A stretch of 36,656 nt of DNA from Alkalibaculum bacchi (GCF_937875145.1 NZ_CALNCS010000080.1:1-36656), one strand, 5' to 3'; numbered from the stretch's first letter, positions 9,315 to 18,814 are shown. The notes: generated by a model from the sequence alone, not told the origin. Numbers and translations: made by a program.

Positions 9315-11171
9315 ATGAGTAACAATCAGGACACAAAGAAAAAAGATGCACTCAGATACAACGAATACTATGGGACTCAAGAAACGTTTGACAGACTATA
9401 CGATAGAGCAAAAAAGAATGAGAACTTCTACAAATTATACGAGCTAATCGTTAATGAAGAAAACATTCTGCTCGCCTACAGAACTATAAAATCAAACAGG
9501 GGTAGTACTACCAAGGGGAGCAACCCCCACACTATTAAAGACATCAAAAAGTGGTCACAGGAGGAGCTTGTAAACTATATCAGAAAACGCTTGGAAAACT
9601 ACCAGCCTCAACCTGTTCGGCGAATCCTTATACCAAAACACGATGGCAAAATGAGACCACTAGGTATACCCACAATTGAGGACAGAATCATTCAGCAGTG
9701 CATACGACAAATCTTAGAACCGATATGTGAGGCAAAATTTTATGACTACAGCTTCGGATTTAGACCTAATAGAAGTGCTAAACACGCTATTGCAAGATGC
9801 TACCACCTTATGCAAAGAGCAGAATTACACTACGTTGTTGATATCGACCTTAAAGGATTCTTCGACAATGTTAACCATAGCAAGCTGCTAAAACAAATAT
9901 ACAGCTTAGGAATTAGAGATAAACGGCTAATCAGCATAATATCAAAAATGCTCAAATGCGAGGTAATAGGAGAAGGTATACAGAAAAAGGGAACTCCCCA
10001 GGGTGGAATATTAAGTCCATTACTATCTAACATAGTTCTTAATGAACTTGACTGGTGGATTGACTCCCAATTCTGTGGAATGCCAACACATCATAAATAC
10101 AGTTGCAAAAACGCACAAGACAGAGCACTCAAACAAACGAAGCTAAAACAGATGCATATAGTAAGATATGCGGACGACTTCAAAATCTTCTGTAGAGATT
10201 ACAACACAGCTATCAAAGCCAAAATAGCAGTAACAGAATGGTTGCGAGAAAGATTAAGCCTTGAAATCAACCAAGACAAATCCAAAATCGTCAACCTCAG
10301 ACAAAACTACTCAAATTTCCTAGGTCTTGAAATGAAAGTCCATAGAAAAGGAGTAAAAAGATACAATGGCGGTAGAGAAAAAGAAAAATGGACAATAAAG
10401 TCCAAAGTATCAAACAAGGCTGTTGACAATCTAACCAAGAATATCAGAAGACAAATAAAAGCCATAAAACACTCGCCCAAGCCCCATATGGAGATTGGAA
10501 GATTAAACCAAATGGTGTTCGGCTACCACAATTACTATGACAGTGCCTCTCATGTCAGCAAAAGCTTTCATGTTATTGAATTCAACGTTCTTAAATACAT
10601 GAAAAATCAACTAGAACCTTTGGCTACTAAAACTGGAACACAAAACAGAGTAATCAAGAAACACTATGGTGAAAGCAAAGCTATAAAATATTACTGCGGA
10701 CATGCATTAATACCAATATCATACATTAAAACCAGACCTCCTATGCAATTTAAACAAGAAACATGTAATTACACGGAGAAGGGCAGAAAATTGGTGCATG
10801 AATACCTTAAACTCACGCTAGAAAGCCGAATTTCAGATATGATGCGAAATTTCGTCAAAAGTGAGAATGTAGAATACAATGATAATAGAATTTCAGTATT
10901 CTCGGCACAACTAGGTCAATGCGCAGTTACAAAGAATATCCTTAAAACTTTCAACTTCCATTGCCATCACAAGATACCCAAACACTTGGGAGGTGATGAT
11001 AGCTTTAAAAACCTCGTAATTGTTGAGGAAGGAATACACAGGCTAATTCATGCAGTGGATAACGAAATAATCAGCAAATATGTAGAAATATTTAAGCTTA
11101 GCAAAAACCAAATAAAGAAAGTTAATGAATACAGAAAACTCTGTCACCTAGAAGAAGTAGAAGTTGCCTAA
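9315..11171 (+). CDS. ltrA: Group II intron-encoded protein: reverse transcriptase, maturase, HNH endonuclease
   Basis: About 618 residues, close to LtrA (599). The RT domain has IPKHDGKMRPLGIPTIEDR, FGFRPNRSAKHA, DIDLKGFFDNV, TPQGGILSPLLSNIVL and the catalytic YADD around residue 285. The region after it (about 400-500) fits the maturase X domain. The C-terminus carries an HNH-type endonuclease with CHHKIPKHLGGDDSFKNLV and IHRLIHA, so second-strand cleavage and retrohoming are possible in principle. The protein helps its intron RNA fold and splice, and primes reverse transcription at a new target. The frame is open from a GTG at 9306, but GGGG at 9301-9304 is far better spaced from the ATG at 9315, which I chose. 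No frameshift or missing catalytic residue is visible. Confidence 0.93.
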   Translation: MSNNQDTKKKDALRYNEYYGTQETFDRLYDRAKKNENFYKLYELIVNEENILLAYRTIKSNRGSTTKGSNPHTIKDIKKWSQEELVNYIRKRLENYQPQPVRRILIPKHDGKMRPLGIPTIEDRIIQQCIRQILEPICEAKFYDYSFGFRPNRSAKHAIARCYHLMQRAELHYVVDIDLKGFFDNVNHSKLLKQIYSLGIRDKRLISIISKMLKCEVIGEGIQKKGTPQGGILSPLLSNIVLNELDWWIDSQFCGMPTHHKYSCKNAQDRALKQTKLKQMHIVRYADDFKIFCRDYNTAIKAKIAVTEWLRERLSLEINQDKSKIVNLRQNYSNFLGLEMKVHRKGVKRYNGGREKEKWTIKSKVSNKAVDNLTKNIRRQIKAIKHSPKPHMEIGRLNQMVFGYHNYYDSASHVSKSFHVIEFNVLKYMKNQLEPLATKTGTQNRVIKKHYGESKAIKYYCGHALIPISYIKTRPPMQFKQETCNYTEKGRKLVHEYLKLTLESRISDMMRNFVKSENVEYNDNRISVFSAQLGQCAVTKNILKTFNFHCHHKIPKHLGGDDSFKNLVIVEEGIHRLIHAVDNEIISKYVEIFKLSKNQIKKVNEYRKLCHLEEVEVA

Positions 11172-11247
11172 CTAAAATAAGAATAAAGAACTATAAATCC
11201 TGATGTATACTAAACGCTAATTATTCAAACTTATTTAATTCGATGGA

Positions 11248-11282
11248 ACGCCGGATGAGAACGAAAGTCTCATGTCCGGTGT
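11248..11282 (+). ncRNA. Intron domain V (catalytic hairpin)
   Basis: The sequence folds as ACGCCGGA paired with TCCGGTGT, a two-base bulge (TG at 11273-11274) on the 3' side, then TGAGA/TCTCA capped through AC/GT by a GAAA tetraloop, with one extra A bulged at 11260. The two-base bulge and GAAA loop are the hallmarks of group II domain V, which holds the catalytic metals. Confidence 0.85.
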
Positions 11283-11286
11283 GAAT

Positions 11287-11327
11287 GGGGGGAAAACTCG
11301 GAGATAATATCAAGGAGTTACCTATCC
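11287..11327 (+). ncRNA. Intron domain VI with branch-point adenosine
   Basis: GGGGGG followed by AAAACTC pairs with GAGTT and CC-T-A-TCC on the 3' side. The pairing leaves A11324 bulged, the eighth base from the intron end, where the lariat branch A is expected in group II introns. Confidence 0.75.
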
Positions 11328-11331
11328 ATAT

Positions 11332-12803
11332 TGAAAATTGTAAGAGATGTAGCTGGATACTCTATGGCTCGTAGCGACCTTGTTCGCAGGGCTATGTCTA
11401 AGAAAAAAATGGACGTTATGGAAGCAGAAAGACAAGTTTTCATACATGGAGAATTAGATGATTCTGGAAACATTACTGTAGAAGGTGCTTTAAGACGTGG
11501 AGTAAAGGAAGAACAGGCAAATAAGATTTACGATCAGATGATTGACTTCGCTAATTATGCTTTTAACAAATCGCATGCAGCAGCATATGCAGTAATTGCT
11601 TATCAAACGGCTTGGCTTAAAAAATATTACCCCGTAGAATTTATGGCGGCCCTTTTGACAAGTGTGATGGGCAATGACAAAAAGGTAGCTCAATACATTA
11701 TGAATTGTAAAAATATGTCCATCAATGTACTACCTCCGGATGTAAATGAAAGTTATGTAAAGTTTACAGTAGTAGGAGACAAGATTCGTTTTGGTTTGGC
11801 TGCAGTCAAAAATGTTGGAGAAAATGCAATACAGTCTATTATTGCGAACAGAGAAGAGAAAGCGTATACTTCTTTTACTGATTTTTACAAGAAGAATGAT
11901 GGGAAAGTTTTAAATAAACGAGCTGTAGAGAGTTTGATTAAGTGCGGAGCTTTTGATTCATTAAAAGCGCATCGTTCACAACTTATGAATGTATATGAAA
12001 AAATTATTGATAATATAAATGAGGATAAAAAACACAGAATAGAAGGTCAGATATCTCTTTTTCAAAATATGCAGGAAAGCAGTATTTTGCAAGAATATTT
12101 ACCTGATATCGAAGAGTTTGAAGAAGATATGAAATTAGCAATGGAGAAGGAAGTATTAGGTATATATATAACGGGTCATCCTTTGAAAAAATACGAAAAG
12201 CTCCTTGTAAACAAAGTGTCTTTAGACAGCAGCATGATTGACAATCAGGAAGAGTTAAAAGAGATTGGAATCAAGGATGGAAGTACGGTGACAGTAGGAG
12301 GCATTGTTACACAGAAAAAAAATATGTTGACGAAAAAGAATACGATGATGTGCTTCTTGACTTTAGAGGATTTATATGGAAGTATAGATATAGTAGTATT
12401 TCCTAATATTTACGAAAAGTATAGTCAACTTGCCAATATAGATAGTACTGTGCTTATAAAGGGAAGAATCAATATTAATGAAGAACAAAGTTCAAGTATT
12501 ATTTGTGAGACAATAATGGAATTGTCAAAATTTAATGATAATAAGAGTTCTAATGGAAAAAATAGCGTAGAGATTAGAATTCCTGAAATGACAAATCCTA
12601 TTATAGATAGAGTAAAAAGTATCTTGGTCCAACATCCTGGAGAAACACCTGTTGTTTTATCTATTCAAAATACAAATAAAAAATTTAAGTCAAATAAGAA
12701 CTTATGGGTAAATATAAATCAAAAGCTTATACATGAGTTGTCTACTACATTTGGCGATAATAATATAAAAGTCTATGGAGAGAATGAGGAGATGCGAAAA
12801 TGA
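11332..12803 (+). CDS. dnaE: DNA polymerase III alpha subunit, exon 2 (residues 674-1163)
   Basis: The frame resumes with the last two bases (TG) of the split Met codon and reads MKIVRDVAGYSMARSDLVRRAMSKKK, the conserved continuation of YQEQV in the polymerase fingers. It goes on through the FNKSHAAAYAVIAYQTAWLKKYYPVEFMAAL motif, a helix-hairpin-helix region (KRAVESLIKCGAFDSL), and an OB-fold nucleic-acid-binding domain (VTVGGIVTQKKNM, DLYGSIDIVVFP). Read alone from the TTG at 11331 it would be a polymerase lacking PHP and palm, with no good ribosome binding site, so independent translation is unlikely. The stop overlaps the pfkA ATG by four bases (ATGA), indicating coupling. Removing the intron restores a continuous dnaE. 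Confidence 0.94.
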
Positions 12804-13759
12804 AAAGAATTGGAGTATTAACCAGTGGTGGAGATGCACCTGGTATGAATGCCGCTATTCGAGCAATCGTGCGAACAGCCATATATAATAAAGTCGAAGT
12901 TTTTGGAATACGAAGGGGATATCAAGGTTTGCTAGAACAGGATATCGAGCCTTTAAATATTTATTCTGTAGCAGACATTATTCAAAAGGGCGGGACAATT
13001 TTAAGATCTTCACGATCAGAATACTTTAAAACGGAAGCAGGTCAAAAGAAAGCTGCTAAAGTATTAAAAGATTTTGGGATTGAAGGCCTTATTGTCATAG
13101 GAGGAGATGGCTCTTTTAATGGTGGACTAAAGTTAAGCAAACAAGGTGTAAAGATCATTTGTATTCCAGGTACCATAGATAATGACATTGGATGTACAGA
13201 TTACGCTATAGGATTTGATACAGCCTTAAATACAGCGATAGATGCCATAGGCAAGATACGAGATACTACAAGTTCTCACAATAGGGTGAATGTAGTTGAA
13301 GTTATGGGCAGAGATTGTGGTGATATCGCATTGTTCTCAGGTTTGGCTGGTGGGGCAGAGTCTATTATTGTTCCTGAAAAAGATTATAATTTAGATGCTA
13401 TTTGCGACAAGCTTTTAAGAGGAAAAGACCGAGGAAAATTACACAGCATTATTATTTTAGCAGAGGGTGCTGGAGATTTTAATGAAATGTGCAAGGGAAT
13501 TGAAGAACGAACAGGCGTTGTTACGAGGGGAACTACATTAGGCTATATTCAAAGGGGTGGAAGCCCTACCTCTTTCGATCGAATTTTAGCTAGCAGAATG
13601 GGAAATAAAGCTGTAAATCTATTGCTACAAGGTGCAGATTCTAGAGTAACCTGTATTCGTGGCAATCAATATCTTGACATGGATATTGATGAAGCTCTTA
13701 AAATAAAAAAAGAATTTGATATGGATGCATTTGAAATTGCGGATATTTTATCTATATAG
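12800..13759 (+). CDS. pfkA: ATP-dependent 6-phosphofructokinase
   Basis: This 319-residue enzyme phosphorylates fructose 6-phosphate to fructose 1,6-bisphosphate, the committed step of glycolysis. Length and motifs match bacterial PfkA: SGGDAPGMNAAIRAIVR at the N-terminus for ATP, IGGDGSF near residue 101, and PGTIDNDI with the catalytic Asp127, followed by GFDTALN, VEVMGR and TTLGYIQRGGSPTSFDR. The Gly residues of GGDGS are typical of ATP-dependent rather than pyrophosphate-dependent enzymes. The ATG overlaps the dnaE stop, with GAGGAG just upstream in dnaE, so pfkA and pyk are probably co-transcribed with dnaE and lie downstream of the group II intron. Confidence 0.96.
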   Translation: MKRIGVLTSGGDAPGMNAAIRAIVRTAIYNKVEVFGIRRGYQGLLEQDIEPLNIYSVADIIQKGGTILRSSRSEYFKTEAGQKKAAKVLKDFGIEGLIVIGGDGSFNGGLKLSKQGVKIICIPGTIDNDIGCTDYAIGFDTALNTAIDAIGKIRDTTSSHNRVNVVEVMGRDCGDIALFSGLAGGAESIIVPEKDYNLDAICDKLLRGKDRGKLHSIIILAEGAGDFNEMCKGIEERTGVVTRGTTLGYIQRGGSPTSFDRILASRMGNKAVNLLLQGADSRVTCIRGNQYLDMDIDEALKIKKEFDMDAFEIADILSI

Positions 13760-13768
13760 GAGGAAAAT

Positions 13769-15511
13769 ATGAAGAAAACAAAAATCGTATGTACGATAGG
13801 CCCTGCAAGTGAATCGGAAGAGGTACTAACTCAGTTGATTAAAAAGGGCATGAATGTAGCAAGAATTAATTTTTCTCATGGTGTTCATGATGAACACAAG
13901 AAAAAATTTGATATGATTAAAAAAGTTCGTGAAAAATCAAATCTTCCAATTGCTATAATGCTTGATACAAAAGGACCAGAAGTTCGAATTAAGCAATTTG
14001 AAAATGGTGGTATTCATCTTGAAAAAGGTGATGAGTTTACTTTGACTACAGAAGACATATTAGGAAATGAAAAAAAGGTAACCATTACCTACGAAAAATT
14101 GACAGAAGAATTAAAAATAGGCGATTTTATTTTAGCCGATGACGGACTCATTAAATTCAGTGTAAAAGAAATCAACGGGGCGGATATTTTATGTGATGTA
14201 CTAAATGGGGGAGAACTAAAAAATAATAAAAGCTTAAACTTCCCAGATATAAATATTAGTTTACCTGCTATTACCGAAAAAGATGTAAAGGACCTTATAT
14301 TTGGTATCGAAGAAGGTATTGATTATATTGCAGCTTCGTTTATCCGAAAAACAGAAGATGTTTTAGCTATTCGAAGGGTTCTAGAAGAAAACAATGGTGA
14401 AAATATAAAAATTATATCTAAAATAGAAAACAGAGAAGGCGTAAACAATATAGACGCTATTCTAGATATGTCTGATGGAATCATGGTAGCTAGAGGAGAT
14501 TTAGGTGTTGAGATTTCCGCTGAAGAAGTGCCTTTAGTTCAAAAAGAAATTATCAAAAAGTGTAATATGCTTGGAAAGCCAGTTATCACTGCAACACAGA
14601 TGCTAGACTCTATGATCCGAAATCCAAGGCCTACTAGAGCAGAAGTAACAGATGTTGCCAATGCAATTTTTGATGGAACAGATGCTATTATGTTATCGGG
14701 AGAGACCGCGGCTGGAAAATATCCTATAGAAGCTGTTGAAACGATGGGTCGAATTGCTGTAACGACAGAGCAATCTTCAGAATACCACAGATTAGCCAAA
14801 CACAATTTTTCTGGTGAGATATCTGTAGCAAATGTAGTAAGCCACGCTGCAAGTTCTTCAGCACAGCAATTAAACGCTGCAGCCATTATAGCCATTACAA
14901 AATCAGGTCATACAGCTCGAATGATTTCAAAATTTAGACCTACAGCTCCTATTGTGGCCATAGCTGATGATGAAAGAGTTGTAAGGACCATGTCTCTAGT
15001 ATGGGGTGTAAATTGTATACACGGTGATATAAAAGATATGGACTCTCTTTTCAAAAACTCTATTGATACAACCGTCGAAAAAGGAATATTAAAAAATGGG
15101 GATTTAGTAGTAATCATTGCAGGTGTCCCTGTTGGCGTAAAGGGTACTACAAATATGCTCAGGATTCAAACCATTGGTGAAGTACTTATAAAGGGCATGG
15201 GAATAGGAAAACAACCTGTAACTGGTGTAGCTCGATTAATTGATAGAAAAGGAAACACGAACTTTAAAAGAGGCGATATTGCAGTATGTTACGGAGTAGA
15301 CGAAGACAATATCTCTTATATTAGAGATGCTGCAGGAGTGATCACTGAAGAAGGCGGTTTAACTTCACAAGGAGCAATAGCAGCGTTACAATTTGGTATT
15401 CCAATTATAGTAGGCGCAGAAGACCCTATGCAAAACATAGAAGAAGGAAAAACAATCACCTTAGATCCTCAAAGAGGACTTATATACGATGGGAAAGCTA
15501 CAGTATTGTAA
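13769..15511 (+). CDS. pyk: Pyruvate kinase with C-terminal PEP-utiliser-like domain
   Basis: The 580-residue enzyme transfers phosphate from phosphoenolpyruvate to ADP. Motifs are TKIVCTIGPAS and MNVARINFSHG at the start, MLDTKGPEVRI, the catalytic IISKIENREGVNNID, MVARGDLGVE, and ITATQMLDSMIRNPRPTRAEVTDVANA. As in Bacillus, an extra C-terminal domain of about 100 residues resembles the PEP-utiliser mobile domain (ITEEGGLTSQGAIAAL, GIPIIVGAE). In that domain the usual His after GGLTS is Gln534, so it cannot carry a phosphohistidine and is probably structural or regulatory. GGAGG sits six bases before the ATG, nine bases after pfkA. It is the last gene of the dnaE-pfkA-pyk unit. Confidence 0.96.
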   Translation: MKKTKIVCTIGPASESEEVLTQLIKKGMNVARINFSHGVHDEHKKKFDMIKKVREKSNLPIAIMLDTKGPEVRIKQFENGGIHLEKGDEFTLTTEDILGNEKKVTITYEKLTEELKIGDFILADDGLIKFSVKEINGADILCDVLNGGELKNNKSLNFPDINISLPAITEKDVKDLIFGIEEGIDYIAASFIRKTEDVLAIRRVLEENNGENIKIISKIENREGVNNIDAILDMSDGIMVARGDLGVEISAEEVPLVQKEIIKKCNMLGKPVITATQMLDSMIRNPRPTRAEVTDVANAIFDGTDAIMLSGETAAGKYPIEAVETMGRIAVTTEQSSEYHRLAKHNFSGEISVANVVSHAASSSAQQLNAAAIIAITKSGHTARMISKFRPTAPIVAIADDERVVRTMSLVWGVNCIHGDIKDMDSLFKNSIDTTVEKGILKNGDLVVIIAGVPVGVKGTTNMLRIQTIGEVLIKGMGIGKQPVTGVARLIDRKGNTNFKRGDIAVCYGVDEDNISYIRDAAGVITEEGGLTSQGAIAALQFGIPIIVGAEDPMQNIEEGKTITLDPQRGLIYDGKATVL

Positions 15512-15513
15512 TT

Positions 15514-15671
15514 AAGGTGGTAAGCAAAACATTTTTGCCACGAATGGTAGCTTAAGCGCTGTACCTAAGTTAATAAAAGACTTGTGGAGCATTTACGTTA
15601 TTTGCCCTTGAGCGCAGTCAAGGATCTTATATTATATCGCCTTAGGCGATTATAGTTTTACTTACTACCTT
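15514..15671. repeat. MITE-like block with inverted ends after pyk
   Basis: The block starts with AAGGTGGTAAGCAAAAC (15514-15530) and ends with the near-complement GTTTTACTTACTACCTT (15655-15671), giving inverted ends of 17 bases with two differences. Inside the right end is the palindrome ATCGCCTTAGGCGAT (15636-15650). The left end, the reverse complement of the right end and a third copy at 21738-21770 share the order AAGGTGGTAAG, then AAA, then TCGCC. It has no coding capacity. A small non-autonomous mobile repeat or a conserved RNA hairpin are both possible. Confidence 0.5.
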
Positions 15672-15695
15672 TAAAGATTCTTTCTTAATAAAAAG

Positions 15696-15725
15696 ATCCA
15701 GACGACTTAAATCGTCTGGATTTTT
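15696..15725. terminator. Bidirectional terminator between pyk and the lipoprotein gene
   Basis: ATCCAGACGA (15696-15705) pairs perfectly with TCGTCTGGAT (15712-15721) around a six-base loop. TTTTT follows on the plus strand and AAAA precedes on the left, giving U-tracts for both converging transcripts. Confidence 0.85.
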
Positions 15726-15748
15726 GTTTACATTTCATAATAGTGAAA

Positions 15749-16945
15749 TCATTTCTTCAAATTCGAAAAATCAATTGCATATACTCGGTGTTTTAATACT
15801 TCCTTGGTGTTGCTTTCGCTATCCTTTAAATAGAGAACAGAAAAATAAATAGTTTCCATATCTGATGAAAAGACGATTTTATCACCGGCAATTTTTAGAT
15901 TAGAGGCTAACTGCATGGGCTTACTTCCATCCGTGTTCATAATCCATAGATTTTGATTATTAGATGATTCATCAACTTTTTCCCTGTAAATGATTTGGTC
16001 TTCATTTGGTGTAAGGTAAAACATAGACATTGGACCTTTATACAATACTTGCTTATTGTAATACATATCCACATGCATTAATATTGTCTGATTTTTGTCT
16101 GTAACGCTATACAAAATAGATTGATCTTTTTTAGAAAGAGAAAAATCTGTCACATTACTTTGCATTAGTACAGGCTCTATTTCTTTTTCGTCTAATACTA
16201 CATAGTACAAATCCATGGAATTTGTCGTTGAATTCATAGCTAAAAAGAAGGCTAATTTGTAATCATCAAAACAGTCTATCTTATAAATACTAAGATTTTC
16301 AGTCAGATTATAAGTGTTTCTAAGAATTTGCTTTCGTACAATATTGCTGGTTTTTACTAGCTGAATTTGACCTTTTGAGTTGCCATAGATTAAAAGATCA
16401 TCACGTACTAAAGAAAATTTAGGAGACACAATTTCTTCTGTAAGTGAAATATTTTTTGTTTGGGTACCTTCATAATCTGTCCAATTTAGCTTGTAGGAAT
16501 CAGGCACAATTCGACCATCTGCATCTTTATTATACTCTACATAAATCATTCCCTTGTTTTTTTCATCAAAAACAGCATTGCTTTGCTCTTTTGAAGAGAG
16601 AAGGATTTGTTTTTGTTGTTTGTTTTTAATATTATACGTAGATAGATTAGAATAACTATTTGCCGTCTTTATATTTGCGTTTATAGAATTTGTAGGAATG
16701 CCCATAAGCAATAGTTCGCCATTATTTGATATATCGTAAACCAAACCTTGGGTTAAATTATCATCAATATTTTTTATTAATACTCGATCACTCTCATCCA
16801 CTGTGTTTTGAATTAAAGCCTGATTTTCATTCAAACCTGTTGAATTATCTAAGACGACAGGCTTGTTTTCTTTTAAAAAAATCGGAGAGCATCCTGTGGA
16901 AATCACAGAAATCAAGAGGACGATGAACAACTTTTTAATAGTCAC
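15749..16945 (-). CDS. Lipoprotein with TolB/WD40-like repeats, linked to a two-component system
   Basis: The 398-residue protein has a lipoprotein signal peptide, with KK, a hydrophobic stretch and the lipobox STGC (Cys19), so it should sit on the outer face of the membrane. The body consists of repeated short strands with turns such as LWIMNTDGSKPMQLA, DQIIYREK and METIYFSVLYLKD. These look like TolB or dipeptidyl-peptidase type beta-propeller blades, but I cannot assign a family. The start is a GTG with AAAGGAGATGAG upstream. It lies 90 bases downstream of the histidine kinase gene on the same strand. A role in sensing or modulating that kinase, like the YycH/YycI proteins of WalK systems, is a guess from context only. 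Confidence 0.65.
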   Translation of the reverse strand: MTIKKLFIVLLISVISTGCSPIFLKENKPVVLDNSTGLNENQALIQNTVDESDRVLIKNIDDNLTQGLVYDISNNGELLLMGIPTNSINANIKTANSYSNLSTYNIKNKQQKQILLSSKEQSNAVFDEKNKGMIYVEYNKDADGRIVPDSYKLNWTDYEGTQTKNISLTEEIVSPKFSLVRDDLLIYGNSKGQIQLVKTSNIVRKQILRNTYNLTENLSIYKIDCFDDYKLAFFLAMNSTTNSMDLYYVVLDEKEIEPVLMQSNVTDFSLSKKDQSILYSVTDKNQTILMHVDMYYNKQVLYKGPMSMFYLTPNEDQIIYREKVDESSNNQNLWIMNTDGSKPMQLASNLKIAGDKIVFSSDMETIYFSVLYLKDSESNTKEVLKHRVYAIDFSNLKK

Positions 16946-17035
16946 TTTCTCATCTCCTTTAAAGGAATTTACAAGTTTTAATTGTATATGTTATATATAA
17001 TTAAAGTAGAGACTATAGTGTAACAAACTTGTAAA

Positions 17036-18814
17036 TTAAATTTTTTCCAGTAATAATTTTACAGCTACCATAGTACCCTCTCCTGTTTTACTTTCAATGC
17101 GTACGTGGCCATTATGACTTCCAACGATACTTTTTACAATGGATAATCCAAGCCCCGTGCCGCCTATCTGGCGAGAACGATCCTCTTCTACTCTGTAAAA
17201 AGCATCAAAAATTCGACTTAAATTTTCTTCAGGAATACCCGGACCATGGTCTCTAATCGATATTTCTACATAGTCGTCGTAGTTTATGGCTACTACATTT
17301 ATAATATCGCCAGGATTAGAGTATTTAATGGCATTATCTAATATATTGATAAAGACCTGTTTTAATCGATCATAGTCTCCACGAATAGTAGGAAGTTCCA
17401 ATCTTTTATAATCAATATCCACATTGTATTTAAGACTTTTTATTTTCATCTGGTTAATGACATCTTCTAAAAGAGTATTAATGTCTACACTAGTCAATAT
17501 TAATTTAAAATCAGCTCGCTCGTATTTTGAAAGAGAGAGTAGATCATTTACTAGGCGAAGTAGTCTTTGGCCTTCGCTATTTATCGTATTAAGACTTTTA
17601 GAAAGGAGTTCAGGATTATCTGTACCTCTTCTATTGAGTAAATCTGTGTAACCGATAATAGTTGTAAGAGGAGTTCTCAGTTCATGAGAGACATTAGAGA
17701 TAAAGTTCTTTTGTTCGCTTTCTAAAGCATACATCTTAGTAATATCTCGTATGACCACGAGCACGCCAATATTTTTGTCATTGTTCATAATCAAAGTAGA
17801 ATAAGAGTAAAGGTGTTTATCTTCATAATCTAGTTCTTGAATATACTCGCTTTTTCCATCTAGAACTTCTTTTACCATTTGCTTTATAAAAGGTATTTGA
17901 TTAAAAACTTCAGCGGTAACAGGCTTATCCCCTAAATCGAGAATATCTTTAGCTTTATTGTTAACCATTAAAATATTGTCTTTTAATCCTACTGCAAAGA
18001 TACCATCGTCAATGGAGGATATGATAGATGATAGTTTTTGTTTTTCATCATTTATTTTCGTGATTTTATCTGCAATGTCAAAAATCATCTGATTGAAGTT
18101 ATGAGTAAGCTCTCCAACTTCGTCATCTACTTCATACTGTATGATTTCAGTATAATTACCCTGAGAAATTTTTTTCGTAGACTCTACTAATAGCCGAATA
18201 GGCTTTAATAGAGAATGGGTTATATAACGGCTTAGAATATAGGAAAGGACTAAGCTTATAATACACGTTACAATAAATAATTTTATAATGTGGTCTATAA
18301 TAGTATCCATTAGTTCAAGAGAATAGATAAAAGTAATTACACCTATGACAGTATTATCTATGTATATAGGTGTTGATAAAAAGATTCGGCTAATATCGTC
18401 GACTCTTTTATACACGGATAGGGATTTTCCGCTTGATAAAGTTAATGATCTCTCTATTTCCTTATTTACGTCTTCAGCAATAGATGTTTCTACATTTGCC
18501 GAGTCCGTAATAAAATTGCCTTTAGCATCGTGTAAAAGAACACGAGTGTAGTTTACACTAGAAAGGTTTTCTGCAATGGATAAGCTTTTTCTTTTGAGTA
18601 CATTATCATACTGTTCGAAAGAAGGGGATTCTGCTTTGATTTCTTGTTGTATATAGAGAACTGCTTCAGTAGCACGTTCTGTTAGATTTCTTTGTACAGA
18701 ATCAAAATTATAATGAATTAACCCTTGAATTACGACAGTGGCTAATACTAACATTGTCAGTAAAACAAGGGTTACGTTTGCGAATATAAATTTTGAACGG
18801 AAAGCTAATTTCAT
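17036..18814 (-). CDS. WalK/PhoR-like sensor histidine kinase
   Basis: This 592-residue membrane kinase has transmembrane segments at about residues 10-33 and 176-196 around an extracytoplasmic sensor domain of about 140 residues. A HAMP linker follows (about 197-250), then a PAS domain (about 260-355), HisKA with the phospho-acceptor His377 in NVSHELRTPL, and a HATPase domain with the N-box NILDNAIKYS (N494), DHGPGIPEE, FYRVEEDRSRQIGGTGLGLSIV. It autophosphorylates and passes phosphate to the response regulator encoded just upstream. Its ATG overlaps that gene's stop (ATGA), with GAGGAG within the upstream gene. The architecture matches both WalK and PhoR; the sequence alone does not settle which. 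Confidence 0.9.
   Translation of the reverse strand: MKLAFRSKFIFANVTLVLLTMLVLATVVIQGLIHYNFDSVQRNLTERATEAVLYIQQEIKAESPSFEQYDNVLKRKSLSIAENLSSVNYTRVLLHDAKGNFITDSANVETSIAEDVNKEIERSLTLSSGKSLSVYKRVDDISRIFLSTPIYIDNTVIGVITFIYSLELMDTIIDHIIKLFIVTCIISLVLSYILSRYITHSLLKPIRLLVESTKKISQGNYTEIIQYEVDDEVGELTHNFNQMIFDIADKITKINDEKQKLSSIISSIDDGIFAVGLKDNILMVNNKAKDILDLGDKPVTAEVFNQIPFIKQMVKEVLDGKSEYIQELDYEDKHLYSYSTLIMNNDKNIGVLVVIRDITKMYALESEQKNFISNVSHELRTPLTTIIGYTDLLNRRGTDNPELLSKSLNTINSEGQRLLRLVNDLLSLSKYERADFKLILTSVDINTLLEDVINQMKIKSLKYNVDIDYKRLELPTIRGDYDRLKQVFINILDNAIKYSNPGDIINVVAINYDDYVEISIRDHGPGIPEENLSRIFDAFYRVEEDRSRQIGGTGLGLSIVKSIVGSHNGHVRIESKTGEGTMVAVKLLLEKI

Larger units (their letters stand above)
8418..11331 (+). 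mobile_element. Group II intron with encoded reverse transcriptase, inserted in dnaE
   Basis: Both boundaries can be set to the base. The intron opens with GTGCGAC at 8418, the bacterial group II 5' consensus. It ends in AT at 11331, with a bulged A eight positions from the end as the likely branch point. A 35-base domain V lies at 11248-11282. An EBS1 candidate at 8783-8788 complements the last six exon bases. Most of the first 890 bases are non-coding, as expected for domains I-III, and the protein is encoded in the domain IV position. The element has the same orientation as dnaE, which is required for splicing of the host message. All parts look intact, so it is probably splicing-competent and may still be mobile. 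Protein and domain V type suggest a mitochondrial-like (IIA-type) lineage, but class assignment needs a full fold. Confidence 0.95.

Noticed and set aside
8411..11340. dnaE as a frameshifted or disrupted pseudogene, or as an intein-split gene
   Set aside because: The exons rejoin in frame to the base. The insert has group II ends, domain V and VI and a reverse transcriptase, and no intein splicing motifs. Stops at 8440 rule out an intein.
11331..12803. Independent start of a second polymerase subunit at the TTG at 11331
   Set aside because: No ribosome site at proper spacing, and the protein would lack the catalytic palm. The TTG is made of the last intron base plus exon 2.
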